DNA of 64,000 bases from Streptomyces ferrugineus (GTDB lineage Bacteria > Actinomycetota > Actinomycetes > Streptomycetales > Streptomycetaceae): positions 6,076,001-6,140,000 of the forward strand of contig NZ_CP063373.1 in assembly GCF_015160855.1 (NCBI RefSeq), in the 5' to 3' direction. Position 1 is the stretch's first letter. Each line of letters begins with the position of its first letter. A program made the translations under genes and the position numbers. The notes beneath the pieces are model-generated. The model had not been told where the DNA came from. It saw nothing but the letters and a program-made list of their open reading frames with translations, and made no database searches. Below are positions 30,514 through 39,361 of this stretch, one piece after another.

Positions 30514-31947
30514 TCATGACCGAGGAGCCGGGGGTGTGACGGCGGCAGGACGCCAGGTGGCGGGGCGGAGCGCCGGAACGTGCGCCCCCCGCACCTCCGC
30601 GTACCCGGAGTGCGCCGCGAGCATCTTGTACCGGGCGACGCGCGGGTCGCTCTCCTGCTGCGCGGTCATGTGGGCGGCGATCAGGCCGGCGACGAGCGGG
30701 GTGGAGAACGAGGTGCCGCTCCAGTGCGCGACCCCCTCGAACATCACCTGGTCCGGCTTGGCGTTGCCGCCCTCCTCGCTCAGCACACCGGTGTGGCGCG
30801 GGGACTGGCAGGTGCAGGCGTAGCCGAAGCCGTAGCGGCAGGCGTCGTAGGTGGAGTGCCGGTAGACGTACGGCACGGGCGCGTCGAAGCCGGTGAGGAC
30901 GCCGGTGAGGCGCTCGCCGGGCGCGTACACCTTCACCCAGGGGCCGTGGTTGCTGAAGCAGGCGCCGAACTCGCCGTCGGTGCGCAGGGCGCCGACCGAC
31001 ACCACGGCGTCCTGGTAGTCGGGCAGGTCGGCGTAGGCGGCGGGCCAGAACGGCGTGGCGCTGCCGTTGTTGCCGGCCGCCGCAACCAGCAGGGTGCGCT
31101 GTTCCCGCAGCTCCCGCATGAAGGCCTCGACGCCGAGCAGGCCGTCGGTGCGGCCGTTGGCGGTGCCGGCGGAGAGGCTGAGGATGTCGGGCCAGCCGCC
31201 GTCGACGGCCTCGAAGAGCTTCTCGCCGAACTCGGACTCGAGGATGGCGCCCGCGTCGGTGAGGCTGTTGCGGACCGTGACGTCGGTGTTGGGCGCGACG
31301 GCGGCGACGAGCCCGGCGATGAACGTGCCGTGGCCGACGTACTCCTGGAGGATGCCCTGGTCGTCGCACTCCCTGAGCTGGGCGTCGCCCTCGGTGTGGG
31401 CCAGCAGCGGGTGGGACCGGTAGTCGTGCATGAGGCCGGTGTCGACGACGAGGACGCCGACGGCGGTGTCCGCGTCGTAAGTGCCCTCGGCCGCCGCGGG
31501 GTTGAGTCCCTCGGCGCGCCGGGCGGGCGCGGGCTCGTCGCCGGGGCAGGAGTTGACGCCGCCCGTGATCCCCACGAGGTGGTTGCGGCTGACCAGCCGC
31601 CGTCCGGCCCGGCCCTCCGTCTCCCGCAGCGCGCGCAGGGCGTGCGCCACGGTGCGGTCGCCGCTGCGGTCGCCCTCGCCGGGGTCGCCGACCTTGATGC
31701 GGGTGATGCCCGAGCGGTTGGTCTGCGGACCCGCGCGGCGCACATTGTCCTGAACCAGGTCGGGCTCGGCGGTGAAGTGCGCCCGTACGGTGTCCTCGAC
31801 GAGGCGAGCGTCGTCACCGTCGCGGACCAGCACATAGCCCTTCTCGTAGATGAACTCGGCCGAGTCGTCCGGTCCCATCGCGAGCGGGACGTCGGGCATG
31901 GAGCGCTGGATCAGCTCGAACTGCTCGTGGAATCGCTGTGGTGCCAT
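30514..31947 (-). CDS. Cytoplasmic S8 (subtilisin-like) serine protease
   Basis: 477 residues from ATG 31947 with AGGGGGAGGA upstream. The catalytic triad is present: Asp in VLVVDTGLM (about 169), His in YVGHGTFIAGL (about 205) and Ser in SGTSFSTPLVAG (about 413). There is no signal peptide and no typical I9 propeptide. Instead, an N-terminal 150-residue region (AEFIYEKGYVLVRDGDDARL) of unknown fold precedes the protease, so it should act inside the cell. A Cys-rich insert, YDACRYGFGYACTC, lies in the catalytic domain. It is the first gene of the S8-sigma-small protein set and is divergent from the CHAT gene, which suggests joint regulation. Confidence 0.92.
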   Translation of the reverse strand: MAPQRFHEQFELIQRSMPDVPLAMGPDDSAEFIYEKGYVLVRDGDDARLVEDTVRAHFTAEPDLVQDNVRRAGPQTNRSGITRIKVGDPGEGDRSGDRTVAHALRALRETEGRAGRRLVSRNHLVGITGGVNSCPGDEPAPARRAEGLNPAAAEGTYDADTAVGVLVVDTGLMHDYRSHPLLAHTEGDAQLRECDDQGILQEYVGHGTFIAGLVAAVAPNTDVTVRNSLTDAGAILESEFGEKLFEAVDGGWPDILSLSAGTANGRTDGLLGVEAFMRELREQRTLLVAAAGNNGSATPFWPAAYADLPDYQDAVVSVGALRTDGEFGACFSNHGPWVKVYAPGERLTGVLTGFDAPVPYVYRHSTYDACRYGFGYACTCQSPRHTGVLSEEGGNAKPDQVMFEGVAHWSGTSFSTPLVAGLIAAHMTAQQESDPRVARYKMLAAHSGYAEVRGAHVPALRPATWRPAAVTPPAPRS

Positions 31948-32056
31948 GGCGTGTCCTCCCCCTGAGGCGACGTTCTTCAGTCAGAGCCGTGGGGCCGGCG
32001 TTTGATACAGCGCCAAACCCGTGTGGCACGGTTCCGAGGCAACTACCATCCGTGGA

Positions 32057-34663
32057 GTGACAGCGGGAAGCGACTCGGTTCTCGAACTGCTGCCGATGGT
32101 GTTCGCCGCCCCGAACGACGCGCTGGCGAGGGCGGAAGGGGTGCTCGACGCCGATCCGTCGCCGTTGCACGCCTCCGTCGCCCATCAGGTGATCGGCATC
32201 TGGCAGCGGGACTGGGGCGACATGCGCATCGCCCTCCATCATCTGCGGCGCGCCCGGGACTTCGCGGCACGCGCGGAGTCGGCCGACCGGGAGGCGGATG
32301 TCCTGGCGGCGCTCGGGGTCGCGTTGGTGCATGCGGGGCGCACTCAGCAGGGGCTCGCCGCGCTGGAGCGCGGGATCGAGCGCGGCAGCGGACACACCCG
32401 CGCCCGGGTGCTGTTCCGCCGGGCCTACGCCCGCTGGGTCCTGGGCCGGCACCGGGAGGCGCTGGAGGACGTACGCCGGGCGATACCCGTGCTGCGGCAG
32501 GTGGACGACGTCATCTGGACGGCGCGGGCGCTGACCCTGCGGGCCACCGTGCATCTGACGCTGGGCGCGGTGGACCGGGCGGACGCCGACTTCACGGCAG
32601 CGGAGGCGCTGTGGGACACCACGGGCCAGGAGCACGACAAGGCCGACGCGGTGGAGAGCCGGGGGCTCGCGGCGTTCCGGTCGGGCGACATCCCGGTGGC
32701 GCTGCGGCTGCTGGACGAGGCCGAGGAGCGGTACGCCAAGCTCGGCACGCCGACGTTCATGCTCAACATCCGCCGCTGCGAGGTGCTGATGGCCGCCGGG
32801 CTGGCCCCGGAGGCGCTGGCCGAGGCGGACGGGGCGATCGCCGTGCTCGACGGCATCGGCGGCCAGTCCACCCGCAAGGCCGAGCTGCTGCTGGCCGCCG
32901 CGCAGGCCGCCCGCCTCGCGGGTGACGCGCACACCGCGATCGCGCGCGCCGACATGGCCGTGCGCCTGTTCGCCGGGCAGCGGCGCAGCTGGTGGGAGAC
33001 GCATGCCCGGCTGGTGCTGATCGAGGCGCGGGTGGCCGCCGGGCGCAGTTCGGGCCGGCTGGTGGCCGACACGGCGGCGGTCGCCGACCGGCTGGCGTCC
33101 TTCGGCGCCCCGGCCGCGCCGGAGGCGTCGCTGCTCGCCGGCCGGATCGCGCTCACCCTGGGCTGGCGGGCCGACGCCGAGCGGCATCTGGGCGTCGCCG
33201 CCCGCAGCCGGCACAGCGGGCCGCCGCTGGCCCGGGTGACGGGCTGGGCGGCGCAGGCGCTGCGGGCGCGGGCGGCCGGTTCGGGGCGGGGCGTCCTGGA
33301 GGCCTGCCGGCGCGGCCTGGACGTGCTCGACGCCCACCGGATGACGCTGGGCGCCTCGGAGCTGCGTGCCCGCGCCACCGCTCAGGGCGCCGAGCTGGCC
33401 GCGCTGGCCCAGCAGGCCAGCCTCGACTCCGGCAGCCCGCGCCGGCTGCTGGTGTGGAGCGAGCGCTGGCGCAACACCGCGCTGTCGACGCCGCCGACCC
33501 GGCCGCCGGCCGATCCGGAGCTGCAGAGCGACCTGACCGCGTTCCGGGAGATCGCGGCGCGCGCCGAGGAGGCGCGCCGGGACGCCCGTCCGATTCCGGC
33601 GCTGGAGCGCGAGCAGCGGCGCCTGGAGCGCGAGATCCGCTCCCGGACGTTGCACCTGCGCGGCGACACGCCCGGCGACGGCCACCGCTTCGACCCGGTC
33701 CGGCTGCTGCGGCGGCTGGGCGACGACACGCGGCTGGTCGAACTCGCCGTGCTGGACGGGCGGGTGCAGGTGCTGCTGTGCGGGCAGGGGCGGGTGCGCC
33801 GGTTCGAGGCCGGGCTGCTGGCCGAGGCGGAGCGGGAGACCGAGCACGTCCAGGCCGGGCTGCGGCGGCTGGCCCACCCGGGCGCGGAGGGGCGGCTGGC
33901 GGTGGTGGAGGCCGCCGGGCGGCGCCTGGAGGAGTTGCTGCTGGGCCCGGCGGCGGCACGGCTGGGCGACGGTCCGGTCGTGGTCGTGCCGCCGGCCCGG
34001 CTGCACCGGGTGCCGTGGGCGCTGCTGCCGGCGCTGCGGGAGCGGGTGCTCAGCGTGTCGCCGTCGGCCAGCGGCTGGCTGCGCGCCCGGGACACCGAGC
34101 CGCCGCCGGGCGGCCGTCAGGTGCTGGTGCGCGGTCCGGGGCTGGCGACGGGCGGCGCGGAGGTGCCGCACCTGGCCGGACGGTACGGCGGTGCCGTCGT
34201 CCTGGAGCACGCCGAGGCGCGGGTGCCGCGCGTGCTGGAGGAGCTGGACGGAGCCGCGCTGGCCCATATCGCCGCGCACGGCACGTTCCGGGCGGACGGC
34301 CCGTTGTTCTCGTCGCTGCGGATGGCCGACGGGCCGCTGATCGTGCACGACTTCGAGCGCCTGGACCGCAGCCCGTACCGGATCATCCTCTCCTGCTGCG
34401 ACACCGCCCGCTTCGCCTCCGTGGGCGCCGACGAACTGCTCGGCCTGGTGACCGCGCTGCTGCCGCTGGGCACGGCGGGCGTGGTGGCGTGCACGGCTCC
34501 CGTCAACGACGCCGCGGTGGTCCCGCTGATGCTCGCGCTCCACAAGGGTCTCGGCGAGGGCCGCTCCCTTGCGGAGTCCCTGCGCGACGCGCGGGCGGCC
34601 CTGCCGGGGGATGCGCTGCATCGGGCCACGGGGTGGGCGTTCTCGGCGTTCGGGGCGGCGTGA
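32057..34663 (+). CDS. TPR-CHAT protein (caspase-HetF-like protease)
   Basis: 868 residues from GTG 32057. Residues 1-430 form repeated helical pairs of the tetratricopeptide kind (for example READVLAALGVALVHAGRTQQ). A charged coil follows, then a C-terminal CHAT domain (about 570-868) with predicted catalytic His in AHIAAHGTF (about 741) and Cys in ILSCCDTARF (about 779-780). CHAT domains are caspase-like peptidases; characterised relatives include TPR-CHAT of type III-E CRISPR and gasdermin-activating proteases. No gasdermin, CRISPR or STAND NTPase is fused here. A TACCAT box ending 7 bases before the GTG suggests a leaderless message. The S8 protease and its sigma factor are divergent neighbours. 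Confidence 0.9.
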   Translation: MTAGSDSVLELLPMVFAAPNDALARAEGVLDADPSPLHASVAHQVIGIWQRDWGDMRIALHHLRRARDFAARAESADREADVLAALGVALVHAGRTQQGLAALERGIERGSGHTRARVLFRRAYARWVLGRHREALEDVRRAIPVLRQVDDVIWTARALTLRATVHLTLGAVDRADADFTAAEALWDTTGQEHDKADAVESRGLAAFRSGDIPVALRLLDEAEERYAKLGTPTFMLNIRRCEVLMAAGLAPEALAEADGAIAVLDGIGGQSTRKAELLLAAAQAARLAGDAHTAIARADMAVRLFAGQRRSWWETHARLVLIEARVAAGRSSGRLVADTAAVADRLASFGAPAAPEASLLAGRIALTLGWRADAERHLGVAARSRHSGPPLARVTGWAAQALRARAAGSGRGVLEACRRGLDVLDAHRMTLGASELRARATAQGAELAALAQQASLDSGSPRRLLVWSERWRNTALSTPPTRPPADPELQSDLTAFREIAARAEEARRDARPIPALEREQRRLEREIRSRTLHLRGDTPGDGHRFDPVRLLRRLGDDTRLVELAVLDGRVQVLLCGQGRVRRFEAGLLAEAERETEHVQAGLRRLAHPGAEGRLAVVEAAGRRLEELLLGPAAARLGDGPVVVVPPARLHRVPWALLPALRERVLSVSPSASGWLRARDTEPPPGGRQVLVRGPGLATGGAEVPHLAGRYGGAVVLEHAEARVPRVLEELDGAALAHIAAHGTFRADGPLFSSLRMADGPLIVHDFERLDRSPYRIILSCCDTARFASVGADELLGLVTALLPLGTAGVVACTAPVNDAAVVPLMLALHKGLGEGRSLAESLRDARAALPGDALHRATGWAFSAFGAA

Positions 34664-34866
34664 CGCCGCGCTGGGCATGAACCGGCGGGTTCTGCCGAGC
34701 GGAAACCGGGACGTGCGCCGGGTCGCAGGCCACGCGGACTCGGCGACGTCCCCGGGGCCGTGGCGGGCGAGGCGCGCGTGTCGCCTCACCCGTCGGCTCG
34801 GCGCCCCCCGACCACGGCGGATCGGCACGCGGATCACACCGGCCGCTCCGGCCCCTCCGGGACGGC

Positions 34867-36717
34867 TCACGCCGACTGCGTGTCCGGCAGTTCCACCAGC
34901 CACGGGAGCGCGCCGCGGTCGCTGGCGCCGAGGCGGGCGTAGGCGCTGTAGAGGTGGTTGCCGACCGTGCGGACGGACAGGGTGAGCTTCTCGGCGATCT
35001 GCCGGTTGCTCAGGCCCTTCGCCGCGAGCGTGACGATCTGCCGTTGACGGACGGTCAGTTCGCCGAGGACCAGTCCGGACAGGGCCGGGGTGCGCGCCCC
35101 CTGGCAGCGGCGGGCCAGGGCGACGGCACGCGTGCGTGAGGTGCGGGCGGCGCGCGGGTCGCGGTGGGCGCGTACGGCCTGGGCGTGCGCCTCCGCCGCG
35201 AAGAGCAGGAAGCCGCGCTCCCGGAGCCGTTCGGCCACCCGGTCGAGGGCCGGGCCGTCGGCGCGGGCGAGGGCGTCGGCGTGCTCGGCGAAGACGCCGG
35301 TCAGGCGGCCCGCGGCAGGCTCGGGGACGCCGAGGCGGACGGCGTCGTAGACGTCATCGCCGACGATCGCCTCGGCCGCCTGGCCGGCCTCGCCGCGGAC
35401 CGCTGCCGGCCGGGTGACCGCCCCACCCCCGTCGGGGCGGCCACCCAGGATCTGGTGCGCGGCGGTCGGGTCGCCCGACTGCACCGCGGCGAGGGCGAGT
35501 TCGCGACGGCAGGACGGGTCGGCGCCGTCGGCCCGCAGCCCCTCCCGCGCCCACGCCGCCGCCTCCCGCAGCTCACCGCGCAGCCGCGCGAACCGGGCGC
35601 GCACGGCCGCGTATCCGGCCGGTACCGGCGCGCCCTCCGCGACCAGCCACTCCCCCACGGGCGTCGGCATCGCCCGTACGTCCGCCCGCTCGATACGACG
35701 GCTCAGCGCGGCCCGCTCGGCGTCGACGGCGGGGCCCCACTCCTCGGGCGTACGGGACAGCCGCCTCGCCCGCAGCCTGCCGGTCGCCGCCCGCAGCACC
35801 GGACCGTGCAGGGGGTGGGCGAGGCGGACGGCGCCCCGGTCGTCGACGTGGACCAGGGCGTCGGCCTCCAGGTGTTCGAGGGCGCGCGGATCGAGCCGGT
35901 CCTGCTCCATGTCCAGCGGCAACGGCTCGGCGAAGGCGAGGCGTTCGAGGATCTCGCGCTGCTCGGGGCAGGGGCGGTCCAGGACGGGTGCGGTGCGCTC
36001 GCGCACGGTCGGTGTCAGCGGCACCGGGCCGCGCCACGCCCATTCGTCGGCGCCCGGGACCCGGCTGAGCAGCCCGCGCTCGCGCACCGCGCCCACCAGG
36101 TCGCGCAGCAGCCTCAGGTCGCCCTGGCACAGGCGGTGCAGCCGGTTGACGGTGAGCGGTTCGAGGCCGGCGCCCGCGGCCTCGGCGGCGAGCAGCAGAG
36201 CCGTCTCCTCGCGGGGCAGCGGCTCCAGGGTGAGGCGGGGCAGGAGTTCGCCGGTCCACAGCCGGGTGATCGCGCCCGGGGCCCGGGCGCCGTCGGCGGT
36301 GACGACCAGGAGACGGGTGCGGCCGTGCACGGCGAGCTGGTGGACCAGGGCGGCCGAGGCGTCGTCGAGCAGATGGGCGTCGTCGACCAGCAGCAGCCGT
36401 ACGCCGGACAGGTGCTGGAACGCGATGTGCAGGGAGGCCGTCTCGGGGACGAGGTGTGCGAACGCGGCGAAGCGGACACGGCGGGTCCCGGGGGTGCCGG
36501 CCACCCGGGCGCAGTCGGTGCCGCGGACGGCCTCGGTGACGAGCCGGGTCTTGCCGCTGCCGGCCGGTCCCGTGATCACGATGCCGTGCCGGCCGGCGCT
36601 CAAGGCGCCCCGGACCAGTTCGAGTTCGTCCTCGCGGCCGGTGAACCGCCACGGCAGTTCCAGGGTCTTCGCGTCGCGTTCGAAAATCGTCACGGCAATA
36701 GGAGCGCCGTGACTCAC
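34867..36717 (-). CDS. LuxR-type transcriptional regulator with ATPase domain
   Basis: 616 residues from GTG 36717 (GTG 36693 possible). The P-loop GPAGSGKT (about residue 50) and a Walker B LLLVDDAH (about 110) show an AAA/STAND-like ATPase. Degenerate helical repeats fill the middle. The C-terminus is a LuxR helix-turn-helix (ELTVRQRQIVTLAAKGLSNR, then QIAEKLTLSVRTVGNHL). It is shorter than the 900-residue LAL/MalT regulators. It is convergent with the CHAT gene and divergent from the metalloprotease gene, only 71 bp away, which makes that gene its likeliest target. Confidence 0.88.
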   Translation of the reverse strand: MSHGAPIAVTIFERDAKTLELPWRFTGREDELELVRGALSAGRHGIVITGPAGSGKTRLVTEAVRGTDCARVAGTPGTRRVRFAAFAHLVPETASLHIAFQHLSGVRLLLVDDAHLLDDASAALVHQLAVHGRTRLLVVTADGARAPGAITRLWTGELLPRLTLEPLPREETALLLAAEAAGAGLEPLTVNRLHRLCQGDLRLLRDLVGAVRERGLLSRVPGADEWAWRGPVPLTPTVRERTAPVLDRPCPEQREILERLAFAEPLPLDMEQDRLDPRALEHLEADALVHVDDRGAVRLAHPLHGPVLRAATGRLRARRLSRTPEEWGPAVDAERAALSRRIERADVRAMPTPVGEWLVAEGAPVPAGYAAVRARFARLRGELREAAAWAREGLRADGADPSCRRELALAAVQSGDPTAAHQILGGRPDGGGAVTRPAAVRGEAGQAAEAIVGDDVYDAVRLGVPEPAAGRLTGVFAEHADALARADGPALDRVAERLRERGFLLFAAEAHAQAVRAHRDPRAARTSRTRAVALARRCQGARTPALSGLVLGELTVRQRQIVTLAAKGLSNRQIAEKLTLSVRTVGNHLYSAYARLGASDRGALPWLVELPDTQSA

Positions 36718-36734
36718 CTCTGATACACGCGTAC

Positions 36735-36753
36735 TTGAGTAGCCCTCGACTCA
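36735..36753. promoter_or_regulatory. Inverted repeat between LuxR and metalloprotease genes
   Basis: TGAGT (36736-36740) and ACTCA (36749-36753), 8 bp apart, form an inverted repeat within the 71-bp divergent promoter. It could be an operator for the LuxR-type regulator. The arms are short, so chance is possible. Confidence 0.3.
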
Positions 36754-36788
36754 GGCGCCCGGCGCGGCCCCACGGCAACCTGTTCGCC

Positions 36789-37874
36789 ATGACCGCTCGC
36801 TACTGCTCCCTCGCGCAGCAGTCGGCGCCCGCCTTCGCACCGGGGCTGGCCGCCGAGCGGCTCAACGCGCTCATCAGCGGGCACCGGATGTGGGTCAACG
36901 GCACGGTGCTGCACTACTACTTCTTCGACCGGGACTCCGACGCGTCCTCGATCCCGGACCCGGAGACCGGCGAGACCCGGCGCGTCGCGTGGGCCGGCAG
37001 CAAGGAGCAGCAGGACGTCGTACGCGAGTGCTTCCAGGAGTGGCAGGGCCTCGGCATCGGGCTGTCGTTCCAGGAGGTGCGGGACCGGTCGGAGGCCGAG
37101 CTGCGGATCGGGTTCCAGCTCGGCGACGGGTCCTGGTCGACGGTGGGCAAGGACTCGCTGCGGATCGGCCTGAACGAGCGCACCATGAACTTCGGCTGGG
37201 ACCTGACGGTGCCCGGCGAGCGCGGGACGGCGCTGCACGAGATCGGGCACGCGCTCGGCATGCTGCACGAGCACCAGAGCCCGTTCGCCGGCATCCACTG
37301 GGACGACGAGGCCGTGTACGCCGATCTGGCGGGCCCGCCGAACTTCTGGAGCCGGGACAAGACGTTCTTCAACATCCTGCGCAAGCTCGATCCGAACGAG
37401 GTCAACGGTTCCGTCTGGGACCCGCACTCGATCATGGAGTATCCCTTCTCGGACGGGCTGATCCTGGAGCCGGAGCAGTTCCGTGCGGGCCTGAACCCGC
37501 CGGGTGTGCTGTCCAGGGCCGACAAGGAGTTCGTCCGCCGCTGGTACCCGCCCACCGAGGCCCCGGGACCGCGTGAGCTGGTGCCCTTCCGCTCGGTGCC
37601 GCTGCGGCTCGGCCCGGCCGAGCAGGCCGACTTCGTCATCGAGCCGCCGGAGACCCGCGAGTACACGCTGGGCACCTTCGGCGACAGCGACACGGTCGTG
37701 GTGATCTTCGAGGAGCGGGACGGCGAGCCCCGCTACCTCACCGCCCAGGACGACGGGGGCACCGCGCACAACGCCACGCTCAAGGCCCGTCTGGTCAAGG
37801 GCCGCCGCTACTTCGTCCGGGTGCGCCTGTACGCCAACTGGGGTTCGGGGGAGACAGCGGTCATGTGCTGGTGA
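36789..37874 (+). CDS. Astacin-like (M12) zinc metalloprotease without signal peptide
   Basis: 361 residues from ATG 36789; no clear ribosome-binding site. The zinc site HEIGHALGMLHEH near residue 150 has the metzincin form HExxHxxGxxH, and the Met-turn appears as HSIMEYPF near residue 218. The preceding region (DVVRECFQEWQGLGIGLSFQE) is typical of the catalytic domain. A C-terminal beta-rich domain of about 110 residues follows. Most bacterial M12A proteases are secreted, but no signal peptide is seen here, so it may act in the cytoplasm or leave by another route. With the S8 and CHAT proteases it makes three unrelated proteases within 8 kb. Confidence 0.87.
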   Translation: MTARYCSLAQQSAPAFAPGLAAERLNALISGHRMWVNGTVLHYYFFDRDSDASSIPDPETGETRRVAWAGSKEQQDVVRECFQEWQGLGIGLSFQEVRDRSEAELRIGFQLGDGSWSTVGKDSLRIGLNERTMNFGWDLTVPGERGTALHEIGHALGMLHEHQSPFAGIHWDDEAVYADLAGPPNFWSRDKTFFNILRKLDPNEVNGSVWDPHSIMEYPFSDGLILEPEQFRAGLNPPGVLSRADKEFVRRWYPPTEAPGPRELVPFRSVPLRLGPAEQADFVIEPPETREYTLGTFGDSDTVVVIFEERDGEPRYLTAQDDGGTAHNATLKARLVKGRRYFVRVRLYANWGSGETAVMCW

Positions 37875-38075
37875 CGGCACGGATCCGCTGCCGCGTACGG
37901 GGATCAGAGTCCGCAGTCCGGCGCCGGGGGAAAGGGCCGGTGCACGCCGCCTTCGGGGGAGGGCGACGTGCACCGGCCGATCCATGTCCCGCCGGACGGG
38001 CGATGCCCCTCACTCCGTACAATTTGGTCCCGAACGACATCGCGTTCCGACGCGCCCGCGGCGAAGGAGTGTGCC

Positions 38076-38648
38076 ATGCCCGGCCAACGATCGATCACCG
38101 CTGCCGAGAAGCTGGCCGAGGCCAAGCTCGGCGGCATCCCGCTGCACCGGGAGCAGATGGCGGTCGTCGCCAACATCTACCGCGCGGCCTCCACGGTCCG
38201 CCAGCACCTGGAGAACTCCGTGCTGCGCGGGGCCGACCTGACCTGGACGGCGTTCGTGGTGCTGTGGGTGGTCTGGGTGTGGGGCGAGTCGGAGACCCGG
38301 CATGTCGCGGAGGAGGCCGGGATCTCCAAGGGGACGCTCACCGGCGTGTCGCGGACGCTGGAGGGGCGGGGCCTGCTGAAGCGGGCCGGGCACCCCGGCG
38401 ACGGCCGGCTGGTGCTGCTCAGCCTCACCGAGGAGGGCGAGGCGCTGATGCGACGGCTGTTCCCGGCGTTCAACGAGGAGGAGGCGTTCGTGGCGGGGCG
38501 GCTGAGCGAGGCGGAGTGCCGCAGCGTCGCGGACGGGCTGCGCCAGGTGGTGCTCCAGGTCGAGGAGCAGGGCGAGGAGCGGCGGCTCGCCCTGCTCGAC
38601 GGTGCCGAGCCGGCGCCTCGGCGCAGCGGGCGGCGGCCGAAGGCCTGA
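38076..38648 (+). CDS. MarR-family transcriptional regulator
   Basis: 190 residues from ATG 38076 with AAGGAG upstream. A winged helix-turn-helix is recognisable (TRHVAEEAGISKGTLTGVSR, then the wing around GHPGDGRLVLLSLTEEG). MarR proteins bind as dimers to palindromes and release DNA on binding small phenolic or oxidised ligands. It is convergent with the amidotransferase gene, 8 bp apart, so its target is not obvious; the upstream 201-bp gap or the catabolic block are candidates. Confidence 0.9.
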   Translation: MPGQRSITAAEKLAEAKLGGIPLHREQMAVVANIYRAASTVRQHLENSVLRGADLTWTAFVVLWVVWVWGESETRHVAEEAGISKGTLTGVSRTLEGRGLLKRAGHPGDGRLVLLSLTEEGEALMRRLFPAFNEEEAFVAGRLSEAECRSVADGLRQVVLQVEEQGEERRLALLDGAEPAPRRSGRRPKA

Positions 38649-38656
38649 GAGCCTGT

Positions 38657-39361
38657 TCAGCGGCGCTCGTGTGCGGCCGCCCGCACCAGGGCGTCGAACA
38701 GTCCCTGCTGGGACTCGTCCCGGTGCGCGGTGTCCTCGGGGTGCCACTGCACGGCCGTGAACCACCCCTTCGCGCCCGGGAGTTCGACCCCCTCCACCGT
38801 TGCGTCGGCGGCGCGCGCGGTGACCGTGAGTCCCTCGCCCAGGCGGTCCACGCGCTGGTGGTGGTAGCAGGACGCCTCCGCCTTCTCGGCGCCGGTGGAC
38901 TGTTCCAGCAAGGTGCCGCGCTCGATCGCCACCGGGTGCACGAGGTGCCGGTGTTCGCGATCGGGGCCGCCCATGTCCTGCTCCAGCGTGCCGCCGAGCG
39001 CGACGTTCACGACCTGCATGCCCCGGCAGATCGCCAGCAGGGGCAGGCCGAGGTCCAGTGCCCGGCGGGCGACCGCGAGATCGAAGGCGTCCTGGAGTTC
39101 GTCCACGTCGTAGACGGCCGCGTGGGTTTCGGTGGCGCCGTAGCGGTGGGGAGCGAGATCGCCGCCGCCGGGGAGCAGGACGCCGTCGAAGCGGACCAGG
39201 CGGGCCGCGACGTCTCCGGCGGCGGGGTGGACGCCCGCCGGTTCGCCGCCCGCTCGCCACACCGCCTCGATCAGGGCGCGGGCGTTGACCTCGGCGGCGT
39301 ACCGGAGGGCCGAGGTGGTGGCGGAGAAGCGGGCGGGGATCGCGATCAGGGGGCGGGTCAC
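38657..39361 (-). CDS. PuuD-like class I glutamine amidotransferase (gamma-glutamyl hydrolase)
   Basis: 234 residues from GTG 39361, overlapping the aldehyde dehydrogenase stop as GTGA. The nucleophile Cys is in LLAICRGMQVVNVALGG (about 113) and the catalytic His in AVQWHPEDTA (about 213). The family hydrolyses gamma-glutamyl amides such as gamma-glutamyl-GABA in polyamine breakdown (PuuD). Together with the aldehyde dehydrogenase and APC permease upstream, and the glutamine-synthetase-like ligase at 49074, it fits a pathway that protects an amine by gamma-glutamylation and later releases the oxidised product. Confidence 0.88.
   Translation of the reverse strand: MTRPLIAIPARFSATTSALRYAAEVNARALIEAVWRAGGEPAGVHPAAGDVAARLVRFDGVLLPGGGDLAPHRYGATETHAAVYDVDELQDAFDLAVARRALDLGLPLLAICRGMQVVNVALGGTLEQDMGGPDREHRHLVHPVAIERGTLLEQSTGAEKAEASCYHHQRVDRLGEGLTVTARAADATVEGVELPGAKGWFTAVQWHPEDTAHRDESQQGLFDALVRAAAHERR

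Noticed and set aside
32057..34663. TPR-CHAT protein as part of a type III-E CRISPR (Craspase) system
   Set aside because: There is no CRISPR array, no Cas7-11 gene and no repeat structure anywhere in the window.
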